This document shows, in pieces, positions 35,078 through 46,941 of a stretch of 64,000 nt of DNA. The first letter of the stretch is position 1; every line of letters starts with the position of its first letter. This DNA is from Setomelanomma holmii (taxonomy: Eukaryota > Ascomycota > Dothideomycetes > Pleosporales > Phaeosphaeriaceae): positions 1 through 64,000 of the forward strand of contig ML978258.1 of NCBI GenBank assembly GCA_010015745.1. The letters are read 5' to 3'. The position numbers were made by a program, and so were the translations under genes. The notes under the pieces are model-generated. The model was not told where the DNA came from. It searched no databases and saw nothing but the letters and a program-made list of their open reading frames with translations.

Positions 35078-36742
35078 CTATCGTAGACGCCTAGACCAAA
35101 GATATATGGTACTAGCACGAGCGAACTACGTAAAGTTAGCACACAGTTTTGTCTTGGAAATGTGGGATGTACTGACCTTTGTCTTATGTACCAACTTCCA
35201 GGCAATGATCGGCACAATGAAGATGGGTATGCCGACGTAAGATGCAATGAAGTCTGCCGTGCTCCAGTTTCCCTTCAAGAAGACTGGACGCCCCGTGATA
35301 AGCGTAATGATTGTGGCGCCAACAAATCCGTACCATGCTATAAAAGGCTGGAACGGGCTCTTCCAGGGCAGACTATCACGACCGAGTCCTTGCGCCTTCA
35401 ACGCAGCATAAAAGCGGATGTAGCAGAAGCACAGAGTCACCCACGCGATCAATCCTGCGACGGTACTCAGGCTCATCAACCAGCTGAATGCTTGTGAGAC
35501 ACCGCCAGTACCCAGACTGAGATACGCCAGAGGGCCAAAGAACCATGAGGTATTCACAGCAAAGTAAGGTACTCCGTTCTTCCAGGTGCGACCGAAGAAT
35601 TGTGGAAGCTGGTGGTCTGTAGTCATGGCGACGATCATGCGAGATCCGACGCAGCAGTACGAGTTGCCAGCAGACCAGGCCGAGATCAGGATGCAGGTAT
35701 TAACGATCGATGGGAGGGCCACGATGTCGGCCTGCTTGATGGCGATCACCCACGGCGAGGGAATTGGCGTTACCTGTTCCTGAAGTAAGACCAGGGTCTC
35801 TCGGGCCGACGATGAGTCCGATGAGGAGGGCTCCAAGGACATAGAAGAGCGCAATGCGGTAAGTGACACGTCTAGCAGACTTTGGGATGACAACGTGCGG
35901 ATTGATGCTTTCAGCCGCTGTGATCACCACAACCTCGACACCGATGAACGAAAAGGAAGCATTGACGAATGCGGCTAGAAATTCCAGAAAATGGCCTGTG
36001 GACCCAGTGATGCTGTTATAATCGACCCAAGCTCCGAGATTGTGCCAGTACCGGAAGCCGATGGTTTGTCCAATCGGAGCACCACCAGAGGTGATGACAA
36101 TAGACACGATTACAAGACCGAGGAAACACGCGACCTTGATCGCTCCAGCTATGACCTCGGATTCTCCAAAGACGCGCACACTCATCAAGTTGAGGGCGAG
36201 AAAAAGTGCGAGACTTATGCTAATGACAACGGCGGGCGATATATCGGTCCAGTAGCCAACAAGAATCGCGGATGCTGAGCTTTCAGCAGCGATGGATATG
36301 GTGTAACAACATCCATAGCTTATGGCCAAAGAAAAGCCGACCGCGGGATCGATGAAACGGCTCGCAAAATGCGGGAAGGAGCCAGCAGTAGGGATCTGGG
36401 TACCAGTGAGCATATCATATATAACATAAGGCTGAGCTGACCCACCACAATTGCTAGTTCAGCGATACTCTGCATGACACACCACAGCACGCTGCCGACA
36501 ATGATGTATGCGAGCAACAGACCCGCTGGTCCTGCATTGGCGTATGCACCACCAGTTCCGATGAATAAGCCCGTCCCTATTCCAGAACAAAAGCCAATCA
36601 TAGTAACATGGTAGTTGTGTAGGCGGCGCTGTGTTGCACCGTGTTTTCCAACATTCAGCTGCGGTGCGAGCATAGGCTTATCGTCAGGGTCATGCTGTTC
36701 AGAAACAGGCGAGCTCTCGATGTCTCCTCTATGGTCGAGCAT
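35078..36742 (-). CDS. Amino-acid permease (APC superfamily) with a 1-nt frameshift
   Basis: Three exons on the minus strand, 36742-36446, 36395-35177 and 35125-35078. The product is a fungal amino-acid permease with about twelve membrane segments. Landmarks are MIGFCSGIGTGLFIGTGG at the start of helix 1, IPTAGSFPHFASRFIDPA, the substrate-side segment FSFIGVEVVVITAAE and GPRDPGL. It would import amino acids by proton symport at the plasma membrane. The coding sum is one base too long (1,564 nt). The frame changes within a CCC run at 35759-35761, between GTGNAN and SPWVIAIKQAD, which the family places next to each other. One surplus C explains it, so the gene is either disrupted or mis-sequenced. 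The last exon (16 codons including the stop) is less certain, although its acceptor has a GCTAAC branch site. Confidence 0.82.
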
Positions 36743-36976
36743 CGTTATCAGAAAGGAAGACAAGAATAACTTGAAGCTTTACCACACAATGCCCGCCATG
36801 TACATGTATATGTGCGTGCATCTGGTTCCTGGCCGATTTGAGAATTCTCTTCGGCGCCATCGAAGCACGTCATCGGAGCTTCTCACAAGCCTGGGCCATG
36901 TTGAGGATATCCCAGATGCGTTTTGACATCTACATTGCATCGCTGCTCGTTCGCGTCTTCGTGTCGAGTGAAGTGA
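36743..36976. other. Permease promoter
   Basis: Upstream flank of the permease gene, ending at the solo LTR. Nothing else recognised. Confidence 0.5.
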
Positions 36977-37205
36977 TGTTGCAGTGAATGCAGTGAATCA
37001 AAAGGTAACCGCGCGAAGCAGTGAATCAAGTGTGGAACCGCGCAGGGCAGTAAATCTGAGTATCATGTGCTGTATTGTTCTGTGCTCTGTTTACATGATG
37101 TATTTATAATCCAGTTCAGGTAAGAGGTGCTTGATAAGATGAGGAAGCAGCATCAGACCACCAGCACGTGGCACACGTGATGCGCTCCTCTCATAAACCG
37201 TCACA
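36977..37205 (-). mobile_element. Solo Copia LTR (229 bp)
   Basis: The plus strand starts TGTTGCAGTG and ends CCGTCACA, so the ends are TG...CA. It aligns along its length with the LTR of the Copia element at 63073-63339, apart from substitutions and an internal deletion of about 38 bp. The flanks AGTGA (36972-36976) and AGTGG (37206-37210) are a 5-bp target duplication with one difference. No internal retroelement sequence is next to it, as expected after LTR-LTR recombination. The strand given follows the orientation of the Copia element at 63 kb. Confidence 0.9.
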
Positions 37206-38912
37206 AGTGGTCTTGTACAGACTCTGAAATGATAGTCAAGTACTCTAGGCTTGATGCCACTGCCGACCTGTTAGAGTGCCCAGTATTGCAAGACACGGTT
37301 CGCTGAACCAAAGCAGACTTCGAAAGACGGTGTTTTACCAGAAGGTGTGGATCTTTAGCACGGAAGGAGTTTTCTTGATGCACGGGTCACTCCCGAGGTC
37401 CAGCCTTTTTCCCTCCAACTCAAATCGGGCTAGGCTAGATTTTGCGGCCTGCCATGAATTCTACCATGCTGCTCTGAGGGAGCATTCTCGTGGTCTAGTG
37501 AGATCTTGCGTGCTTGAAGATATACGGAGGCTTCTAAGGAGGTAGTTGGAGATCTTATTCGTCGTCTTTCTCCAGGTTGCCTACGGGCCGCAATGATCTC
37601 TAATACAAGCTTACTTCGCCCCCAGCAATGCAACAAAAAGTTGTCTCTGATACATTCACTTGGCATGCTGTCCGTCCATATGGATGATGAGACACAGACC
37701 TGATATTCTCCGCAATGCATGGCGGACTTTGCGTTTCAACACATGTCGATCTCGTTACGAATCTACTCGATCTGCAGACCTCCCATAGAACAGCAACGAG
37801 CCTGATGCTTGGTTCGCGTGATAGCACGGTGACAGTGCAGTGACTTACGGGCGTCCGAGGATTGCGAAGTTGATTGTGGTGTGAAGCAGCAACGTCTCGC
37901 GGTGCTTCATCCGAATACGAGTACCAGTGACATCATACCCACTACTCCCACAATCTGTGGATATCTCTCCACATTTGCACCAAGACATCCACTAACCCGC
38001 ATTCATACCTCGTACTCCGCACATATACACTTCATCCTACCAATGGACACAAAATACATCACTCTTACCATCTTCTCAACCTTCTCTATCTTCCCCACTA
38101 CCCAGCCAAACCCCCAATCAAACCTCTCCTGCCGACCCGAAGTCCACCCACACCACAAGGTCACGGCAGTACGTAAGAGGCAATCCGTCCGTCCCCTGCA
38201 TTCCGCCCAGAGCCGCAATAGAGGGTCGCATTTGCTCGGCACTTGCAAGGCGCGAACGTCCGCCCAGTCTGCGCAGGGCCGGAGGTTACGAGAATAGAAT
38301 TACTAATAAGTTCCAAGCGGTTGGGTCGAAGCACGTAAAACAAGTAACGTTGTGCCGAGATGATGTGCATCAAGACGCGACGACTTCGAAATCGTGGTCG
38401 AATGTTGTTGGATAGATAGCACGGGGATTGTCCGTCGCATTGCGCAGTTCTGGTGATCAGGTCAAAAACTGCGTGGCGCTTTGGGCCGTGGTGTTTCAAT
38501 GCTTCAGATCCCAAGACTTTGCTGACCGGCGAATCTGATGTCACTTGTTTCCGACTCCGCAAAGTAGTTGTAAGAAGATCCGTTGATTATCATCAAGCGC
38601 CTCGGAGGCTGACTGCAATGCCACCGTAGCACCTAACGCTATGACGAGGCGGAGAAATTGTCTCCAAGATGCCAATGTGACGATGCGGAACTCGGAAGAA
38701 GGATGACAATGTGAAGCCCGAGGCATCATTGCAACGAAACACAGAGATATGCAAATCTATGAGAGTAGCCGTCCATATGCAAAATGAATTATGAGATGGA
38801 GCCATCAGAGGGCTCTTACATCAATGGAAAACGCCTGCAATGCGACATGTTTGTGTATAATTCCAATGCTCCAAGTATTGACAAGGTGAAGTGAAGAATG
38901 CGAAGATGCAAT
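37206..38912. other. Intergenic region
   Basis: No firm gene. One weak candidate for a small secreted protein lies at 38043-38338 and is listed separately. Confidence 0.5.
38043..38338 (+). CDS. Weak candidate: small secreted protein
   Basis: Possible exons are 38043-38168 and 38222-38338, with a 53-nt GTACGT...TAG intron, giving 80 residues. The start (MDTKYITLTIFSTFSIFPT) could be a signal peptide, and two cysteines follow (LSCRPEV, PVCAGPEV). No family is recognised and the frame before the intron is a low-complexity C/T-rich tract, so it may not be a gene. Confidence 0.18.
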
Positions 38913-40044
38913 TTACAAGTCCTTTCGTGCGAGAATGGCGGCAATTGCATCGCTAGGACAGCATGGTTGCGGCTTTCGCATCGTCTGTTCTTGTGGAGTG
39001 CACTCGCAGGGGTCCTCGGCTGGGACGAAGACTGAGGGCCGTCGTGCAGCCGTCAATCCTTCAGCAGCCAAGAAGACTGATTCGCGTCGCTCATATTTCG
39101 GCGAGCATGATTCCTCGTTCGAGACGAATATTGATTCACGGCGTGTGAATTGCATGGACGCGTCGCTCTCGTCGCCAGGGAATGCAGAGCCCCAGAATGG
39201 CAGCTTTGGTGGCGTGCCTTGACCGTCGTACGGGACGTAAATGGAGCCACCACGAGGTCGCAAGAAGGGACTCGGGTCGTCAAACTCGATGGACGGTGTT
39301 GATCCGCTGCTCTTGTCCGATTCTTCCTTGGTCGCTTCGAGGTGTGACTTCTGGAGCGCCAATTCGAGGTCTTCCGGCGAGAATGGCTGTGACGGTCGAC
39401 GCGTGTGGTCAGAGCCCGTGCCAGGCCGTGACGCGAGCTTCGTTGAGCTGGACCGGCGGTGGCCTGTAGACTGCTTGCGGTTCTTTGCATCGCGCGGGTC
39501 TTCTGTCGGATTGCGTGAGAGACCAACTACGACGTGTTAGATGAAGCACAGTTAAGCTTGCCAATGAGAATCACACACCATTGAGAACGTCACCCTCGTC
39601 GTCGCTCGCCTCGCGGATATTTGCAGGTCGTTCATCGCCAGCGATGCTCGCGCCAATGCCGCTGTCGACCCATTCCTCCTCGCCTTCGTAGTCGCTGGCT
39701 GCCGAAAAGCTGGATCGTCGGCTGCGGGCCATGCTTCGGCTGCGACTTCGCCTGCTTCTGAAGCTGCTTCTCCGACTGGGCAGCCGGCTGCCCATTGGCG
39801 AGTACAGGCTGGTCTGACTATGTCGACGCCATGCTGTGGTGAAGCTGAAGGCCTCGAGGCGCTTCTTGTGCTCTGGGTCGACGGCACGGCGATACTTTAG
39901 CGGTGGCATCTTCTCGCCGGGCTTGTAGTAGTCGTCATCTGGGTCGCAGTTTTTGGAAGTCCTCGACTTGATTTTGCTGAGAGGTCCGCCTTCGGCCTGG
40001 CCAGTTAGAGCCCGCCGCAAGCGGGTGCGTAGCTGTCCAGGCAT
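38913..40044 (-). CDS. Unknown Ser/Arg-rich, disordered protein
   Basis: Two exons, 40044-39579 and 39526-38913, with a 52-nt intron, give 359 residues. No enzymatic domain is visible. The N-terminus (MPGQLRTRLRRALTGQAEG) is basic, followed by a conserved-looking PGEKMPPLKYRRAVDPEHKK block, which may be the only ordered part. A long Ser/Arg-rich segment (SRRSSFRSRRSRSRSMARSR) and acidic patches come after it. Repeated short motifs of the form RRESxF (RRESIFV, RRESVFL, ARRPSVFV) near the C-terminus look like basophilic kinase sites. Composition suggests a phosphoregulated, largely unstructured protein. Function unknown. Confidence 0.75.
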
Positions 40045-41860
40045 GGCGGAGGGCGTGTTATGGAATGGTGGGCAGAGGTATGGTGGCTATGGTGGCTGTG
40101 CTGGGAGGAGTCGCGTGGTGGATGGCAGATGGTCGTAAGTGTTGTGAAGGAGCGCGGGTGCGGTTGGCGTTGGGGGGAGTAGGCCGATATGATGTCGAGC
40201 GAGGCTGCGGCTTAAAGGTGGAACGTGCATGCACCCTCGTCAGTGCGATTGGGTCCCGAAACTATGATGGCGCGTTGAGGACTTCAGGCGCAAAAGCTGG
40301 GGATGGAGGACAAAGCCATGCGGCAATCCCTCCAGTAATATGCGGCTGAAACGGTGCAGGCAGAAATCAAGCTAGAATACAATGCGGAGAGCTGAACCTT
40401 GTGTTAAGCGCGAACAGTTGTTGGGTGATGGGCAGCGGACTTCACGCAACGCTGGGCCGACTGCAAGGAAATGGGGGTCAGCAGAGGCGCCAGTCTGCAA
40501 AGAAAACTTCGAGAACAGCGAGGCGCCATCATGGCAGCGGAGATCGGCCGAAGACAACTCCAAGGTCGCCCAGACCCCGCGCTATCACCCAGAAGGCCGT
40601 GGGGTGGCTGTCATTGCCACTGATAAAATCGCGCAAACACTCGCGGCAGCGCCCATTTGCTGACTCTCGGATACGCATGCCTGTCGGAAGCGACCTGACG
40701 CCGATACGACTTGATCGTGTTGAGGAAGGCCTGGTCTTCCCAACTCTCACGTGAGTGAAGCATCTCCGTGAATTCTTCCACCTGGGCAGCAACACAGCGA
40801 ATCTGACCCCTCCAAGTCGACATGCATTGTACCTGCATCAACTTGCGTACTGGTGACTGGGCGCTTAGTCAACATCTACTACCACACGACAAGAGTCCTA
40901 TATCGGTGAGGGTGAGGTCATCGGCTTAAACCCCTCCATGTTCGCAAGCTACTTCGAGCGTAGATGCAAAGAACCGAGCACACAGACTAACAAAGGTCTC
41001 CGAAGCCTATAGGATACTTGTTTGCAATTAGGCTGCTGAAGATACTCACGAAAGAGCATTTTCTCACAACCCAATAGATCTGGCCAGGATATACCACAGT
41101 CCCAAGTCTCAAGCAGCAAGCCGTTTCGGCGTGCTTCTACTATTTTGTCTTGCCAATGCAGATACCTTGGCAAATTAGATCATATTTGAGCCAGAGACTA
41201 TCGTTTGAAACCTGTCGGTGATGGCAAGACATGATTGCAGTAGTTAGGCCCGAGGTCTGACAGAATTGTCGAGGCTGCCTCAGCCATATGCGCGCCCGAC
41301 GACGATAAGCTCAGGGATCTCGGCGATCTTTTGCGGACGCATCACTACCAAATATCCACTGATCGAACCAAAAAAGAGCTGGACTTGCTGCACTTGGTCT
41401 TGGGTTCTCAGCTGAAGTTCTTATTGGGAGCCACACCTTAGCCTTATGCACCTCTCCGCAGTTGATACGTCATTGACGGCAGCGCGTAGCTACAACGATG
41501 ATGCGACTAACATCAAAGAGCTCTGCCTTGCTTTGTACAGCTTCTGTTCAGCTTATGAAGTGACCTTGCGATACTCTCTGTAACACTCCAGCTTGCAATC
41601 CCTCTTCAATAACCTCAAGGCAAGCTTCAGAGACCCGCATCCAGCATGGAGAAGATCAAGAGCCTTGTGCAAGTATAGCTGCCCCATGAGCGCTACGATG
41701 GCTAACGCGTCAACAGGTCCGGACACAAGAAGAGCGAGGACGCCACTCACGATGCGCACACCGCCTCCAGTGGCACCCACCATGACAGGTAGTTCATGCG
41801 ACACCAAAATGCGACCTGCTCTGACATGACCATAGCCAATCAACCCCAATCTACGATCAA
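40045..41860. other. Long divergent intergenic region
   Basis: About 1.8 kb between the Ser/Arg-rich gene and the repeat-protein gene. A minus-strand frame at 40841-40611 has somewhat protein-like composition but no family match or splice partner, so I do not call it. Nothing else recognised. Confidence 0.5.
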
Positions 41861-44800
41861 ATGACTGGACATGAAGGAAACACCACAGGCACCACTCATT
41901 CTACAACAACTGACTCTTCTACGCCTGCGGGACAGACTGGTGCGTCGACAGGGTTGGGCGACAGCTCACGCCCAAATGTGAGCCCTACTGGCGCAGGTCA
42001 TATACATGAAGGGATCAGTGAAGCTTCAATCAAGAGTGGAGTCATCGGCTTTGGGACAGGCGAGCGTCAAGAGCATGCAGCGTTGTCTTCGCATAATCCT
42101 TCAACGGATGTGAACCGCGATCATATCCTCGGAGGTGGTGCTACAGGTACTGGACCAACGGATAGAGATCCAGCGGACCAACCAAGCACTCTCAAGCAGG
42201 CACTTCCTCGTACGTAGAAGTTTTCCTTTCAATACAGCCTTCTGGCTGACTCTGCACTAGTTTCGGGCAATTCTGCCAGTGACCAGCCACACAGTAACAC
42301 TGGTGCCTTGGGACGCGCCACTCAAAGCTCAACCACTCAGCAGCCTTTTGAGCAGTCCTTGCGACAGGAAAGCTATACGAAAGACACTGATCGATCTTTC
42401 CCTCTTGCTGGCGGCGTTGCTCACAAGCATGACCCGTCAACAACGCTTTCCACTGAGCATCATACCTCGTCAAGCCAGTACCCTACTCAGCAAACCTCGT
42501 CTGCCACTCATCCCATCACTGGTGACAGGGAACCAGGTACGAAGGAGCGCGAGGTTTCTGCACGCGAAGGACATGGTCGAGAAGGCCTTGCAGGAGCCGC
42601 TGCGGCAGCGACAGCTGTTGGTGGCGCTTCAGCCCTATCACATTCGCATGAAAAGGAGGCTCTGGCGCGAGGCCAAGAAACTCGCCAGGCTCCATATGAC
42701 GCACAACCAACGACTTCAACTGGGGTAAGTGATCCGGATTTTTCGTGGCTCAGCCGTACCAGAGGAGTGGGCCGTCCTTAGGAAGATCGTGTCAGCGTCT
42801 TCAGGACAGTATGCTACACGGAGATGCACAAGACCTACTAACATCATCTGTAGGGTCCGACAACCGGCAGTACAAGCCAGACATCACAAAGCCACCATCC
42901 CGAAGCTGTAGTTGCTGCCACTGCTGCTGCGGCCAAGTATGGCAACTCGTCTAATTCCGGATTCAGCCAAGGTGTTGGAATCCAGGACAGCTCTTTTCCT
43001 ACGTCTACGCAGGCACGAAACACAGAACGTGTAGACGGAGGCCGACCCCCTGGTGGACGGTCTATCTCCTACCGCCACGTGCCAGGCGGCTTTCCAACTC
43101 CCACGCCGGACGAATCCAAGACCTTCCTCTACTACAAAGACGACGTTGTCCCCGAACCTGGTGCGGATGGACCAATCTTAACCGGCGAACAGCTCAAGCC
43201 TGATCATACTCATTTTGGGCACCACAGCACCAGTCATAGTACCGGATCATCTCGAGATCCTGCTCTTGCGTCCGGATTGGCAGGAGGTGTGGCCGGCGCG
43301 ACTGCAGGCGGATTGGCCGCCAGCCACGGGACACAACACGCTGCAGATGGCAATGATAATGTCACGCACAGTGCGGAAACATCCACCACGCAACCTCACA
43401 GCAGCAGTATTTTGAACAAATTGGACCCTCGCGTTAAGGATACTCCATCAACCCAGCACGAGTCTAGCCACGCTCCTGCTTCAGGTGCACCCATTGCAGC
43501 CAGTAGCTCTACAACCGGGTCCACTGGCCAGCACGAGCTACGCCATACTGGGAGTATCGAGCAACCCCGACCGAAGTCTTCTGGTCTATCCGATGAACAC
43601 CACCATGGGAGAGATGCTGCGATCGCCGGCGGCATTGGTGCTGGAGCGGCAGGGCTAGGTTACGCAGCCACCCGGGACCGCGACACTGCCAATGCAGGCG
43701 GTAATACTCTACCCCAGGAAGCGAGCCCATACAGCTCTCACAAACTCGATCCTCGCGTTTTGGGTGACAAGGGCAAGCTGGAGCAACAGCGATACGATCC
43801 TCAGGCGAAGACACAGCCTGGATCACTTCACACTCCGCAAACTGCTGCAGTGGCTGGTGTTCCTTTGGCATCTGGCCACACTGCTAGCTCAAGTGATCAG
43901 GGAACGTCGCTAGAGGGCCCAGTGCACAAGAGTTCTCTGCTCAACAAGCTGGACCCGAGAGTCAAGGAGACAAGCTCAAAGGCTGACACTTCGTATGAGC
44001 CGAGCACTACCACGACACAAGATGACCAGAAGCACCATCTTGGTCGTGACGCAGCTTTGGTCGGTGCAGGCGGAGCTACTGCTGTAGGCGCACGTGAGGC
44101 ACTTCACCGGAATGACACTCCGGGTACTGGCACATTCGTCCATCCTCAAGAGCAGACTTCGAGCACAACTGGTCCGGTCTCCTCTTCGACAACTGCGCCC
44201 CAGCACACATCTGCGCCTTTGTCTAGCTCGACGACTACAACTCCTTCGCAAACCGCGCAGTCCTCGGCCCCATTATCCTCCACAGCAACAGACAATTCTA
44301 CAACAGATCCCTCATCTAAGTCAAAAGAATATGACACCTACCATGGACCAATGACGACCGACGGCAAGCCGTTCTACGGCACTGCAGGCGCTCCAGCTCC
44401 GATTGCGGACAGGTCCCATCAAGGCGCCGTTGCTTCTCCGACAACGGCTCCTGATAGACAGAGTCAAGACACGCACCACTATGGCCGCGACGCTGGTCTA
44501 GCTGGAGCCGGCGCTGCCACTGCCGGTGGGTTGGCATACGCTGCGCAGCACGATAGCAAGGCCGACAGCGTGCCAACGACAATCACAACTACTGCGCCTC
44601 AGACAAGCAACATTGCTAGCAGTACTACTGTGCCTCCTTCACGCAGTATTGCGGGTACAACAATAGGCTCACAAGCAACTACCACTAGTAGCACCACTAC
44701 TGGCCCGCATCATTCAGACACTCTGAATCGCGCCGATCCTAGAGTGGATGAGAAGGCTGATCAACAGAGTCAACATCACCTTGGACGCGATGCGGCAATC

Positions 44801-46285
44801 GTAGGAGGAACCGGAGCCGCTGGCTACGGTGCATACGAAGCGGCGCAGGCATATGGTGACCACCGCAGTACTCAGCCCGGTGCCTCAATGAATGAGCAGC
44901 GTTACGATACCACTGCCCATGGCGCACATGCTCCCAATCCAGTGCCAGTAGCTGGTCACTACGACTATAATAACGACAATACGAGCCGTGATGTCGCTCT
45001 TGGCTCTGGTGCGGCTCTGGGTGCCGGAGCTCTTGGTGGAGCAGCGTATGCCGGATCCAAGCATGCTGATAACACGCAACATGTTCCGACATCTTCCACC
45101 CAACCATTGAGCTCTTCGACCCATCCGGCTTCGGTGACGCAAGCTCAGCCAACGCAAGATACTTTTGGGCAGAGAGCTCATGCTCCCAGTGCTGCGTCTA
45201 CCAATTACCCAACTCAAGGCACCATTGCTCCTCAAAACACTCAAGCCACAACTGATCCCACTCATAACCGATACGGCTCCATTCAGGATCAACCAAAGCA
45301 AGATCATACTAAGCGCGACGCTGCACTCCTTGGTGGCGCTGGTGCTGCAGCAGCGGGTGGTGCAGCATATGGTCACTCTCAACACAAGGACGCCGAGTTT
45401 GAGCGCGAGCAAGAAAAGGAAGCGCACAAGCATGAGAAGGAGGCATACAAACATGACAAGGCTGTAGCAGTCGCGGAGAAGGAGCAACATAAGCATGAGA
45501 AAGAGCAGGAGAAGGAAGCCCATAGGCTCGAGAAGGAGCGCGAGAAAGAAGCTGCACGTCTCGAAAAAGAGCGCGAGAAAGAAGTCGAGGGGGAGGAAAA
45601 GAAGAAGCATGGTATTCTAGGCTTCCTTCACCGCGACAAGTCCAAGAAGGAGAAGCGCATTTCCGCAGACAGCTCACCACGTCAATCTTCTGAGCTCGAC
45701 AACAAGAGGTATAGCAAGGAGTATGCCGCGGCTGGAGGCGCTGTTGCCCTAGGTGCTGGCACTACGGCTGCAGCTTATGGCCACGACTCTGACTCGAATG
45801 ACCCCAATTCTCCAAGGTGGAAGGGCAAGAACAAGCTGCACAAGGACCCGCCTAAGGGCCATCCAGCACGAGAGGCCATGGAGCATCACGAGATGGGCGA
45901 TGTATCTGGCAAGCGTGAGCATGTTGGCGTTGATGGTCCAATTGGAAGGCCTGACGCCATCTCTGGCTACCAGTAAGTCATTCCCCAATTCGAAAACCCA
46001 AGTGAAGGCCGACTCAACATATCGCTAACGGTCAATCGCAGAGAGACCCGCAGTGGCGTCTACGGCGCCCAACCCATCAATGAGATTCCCGGAAATAACA
46101 TCAAAATCGAGCCTCATACCGGTCTACCTATGAACGTAGGTAGATATGGTGATGGCGCTGGCGGTACAGATGCCAACCCAACGGTCGAGGGTCATCACCG
46201 CGTTGCTGGTGTGGATGAGAGCCTGGGTAGTGGGCAGGGAACCACGGACTGGGCCGACGTTAAGAAAAAGGATACCATCTATTGA
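41861..46285 (+). CDS. Large GRDAA/LDPRV-repeat hydrophilic protein (LEA-like)
   Basis: Four exons, 41861-42209, 42261-42724, 42854-45972 and 46042-46285, join in frame into 1,391 residues. The sequence alternates Ser/Thr/His/Gln-rich linkers with Gly/Ala-rich segments. Modules of the form HHxGRDAAxxGGxGA recur at about residues 523, 668, 815 and 915, with looser copies at 982 and 1091. LNKLDPRV-like motifs occur at about 458, 568, 634 and 895. Residues 1120-1187 are almost entirely Glu, Lys, His and Arg in KEK/HEK repeats, probably one long charged helix. The last about 80 residues (GVYGAQPINEIPG...) look conserved. There is no signal peptide. Similar fungal proteins are annotated as LEA-like or cell-surface proteins, so a stress-protective or membrane-shaping hydrophilin is a guess. 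Function unknown. Confidence 0.82.
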
Positions 46286-46941
46286 GTAAGTGTGTTTTCC
46301 GGTTCGGTCTTTTTGGGTTGTTTATGCTTTTAGGTGGGAAATCAGCACTTCCCCATAATGACACTATGGACATCTGTAATGAGTAATGCCACATCATGAG
46401 TACATAATAAATCAATTTATCTCCAAAACACTTCCCCTCTCGGGGCGTGTCTTTTTGTCGCTTGTTTGAGATGACAAGGCGAGGCTGAAGAGGTTTCACC
46501 CAAGGCTGCAGCATCGTGAAAGACATTGGCAACGATCTTGTCGAGGGACCGTTCATAACTGGTGTAAGCCATTCGCCTCTTCGTAATCGTGAAGTCAACA
46601 TGGGCAATGGGGACGCTATCTTTCGGCTCCACGACAGTTCGTGAGTGCACATCCTGTAATAACCAAAGAAGTACCGCTGTTAGCCAGACACTGTTGTAGA
46701 TGCGTGAAATACTTGAAGACTACTTTAGTCACGGAAAAACATGGCAATTATCGTGGTCAATAGTTCATAATGATCATTCGAGTACCAAGTACCCCTAAGC
46801 TACAATGAAATTGGTATTGGTATCATCTACACGACGAAGAAGGGAAAAAAACATTGGCTAACGCCTTTCAAGGCAGAAAGTCGCCAATTGGGGCGAAAAG
46901 CGCGCCCACTACTGGTCATATACTGTTCCAATTCTGGGTGA
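46286..46941. other. Convergent intergenic region
   Basis: The 3' flanks of the repeat protein and the Zn2Cys6 gene. A poly-A-like run lies near 46846. Nothing else recognised. Confidence 0.5.

Noticed and set aside
40611..40841. A minus-strand frame with an amphipathic stretch
   Set aside because: Short, isolated and without family similarity. Not distinguishable from chance.
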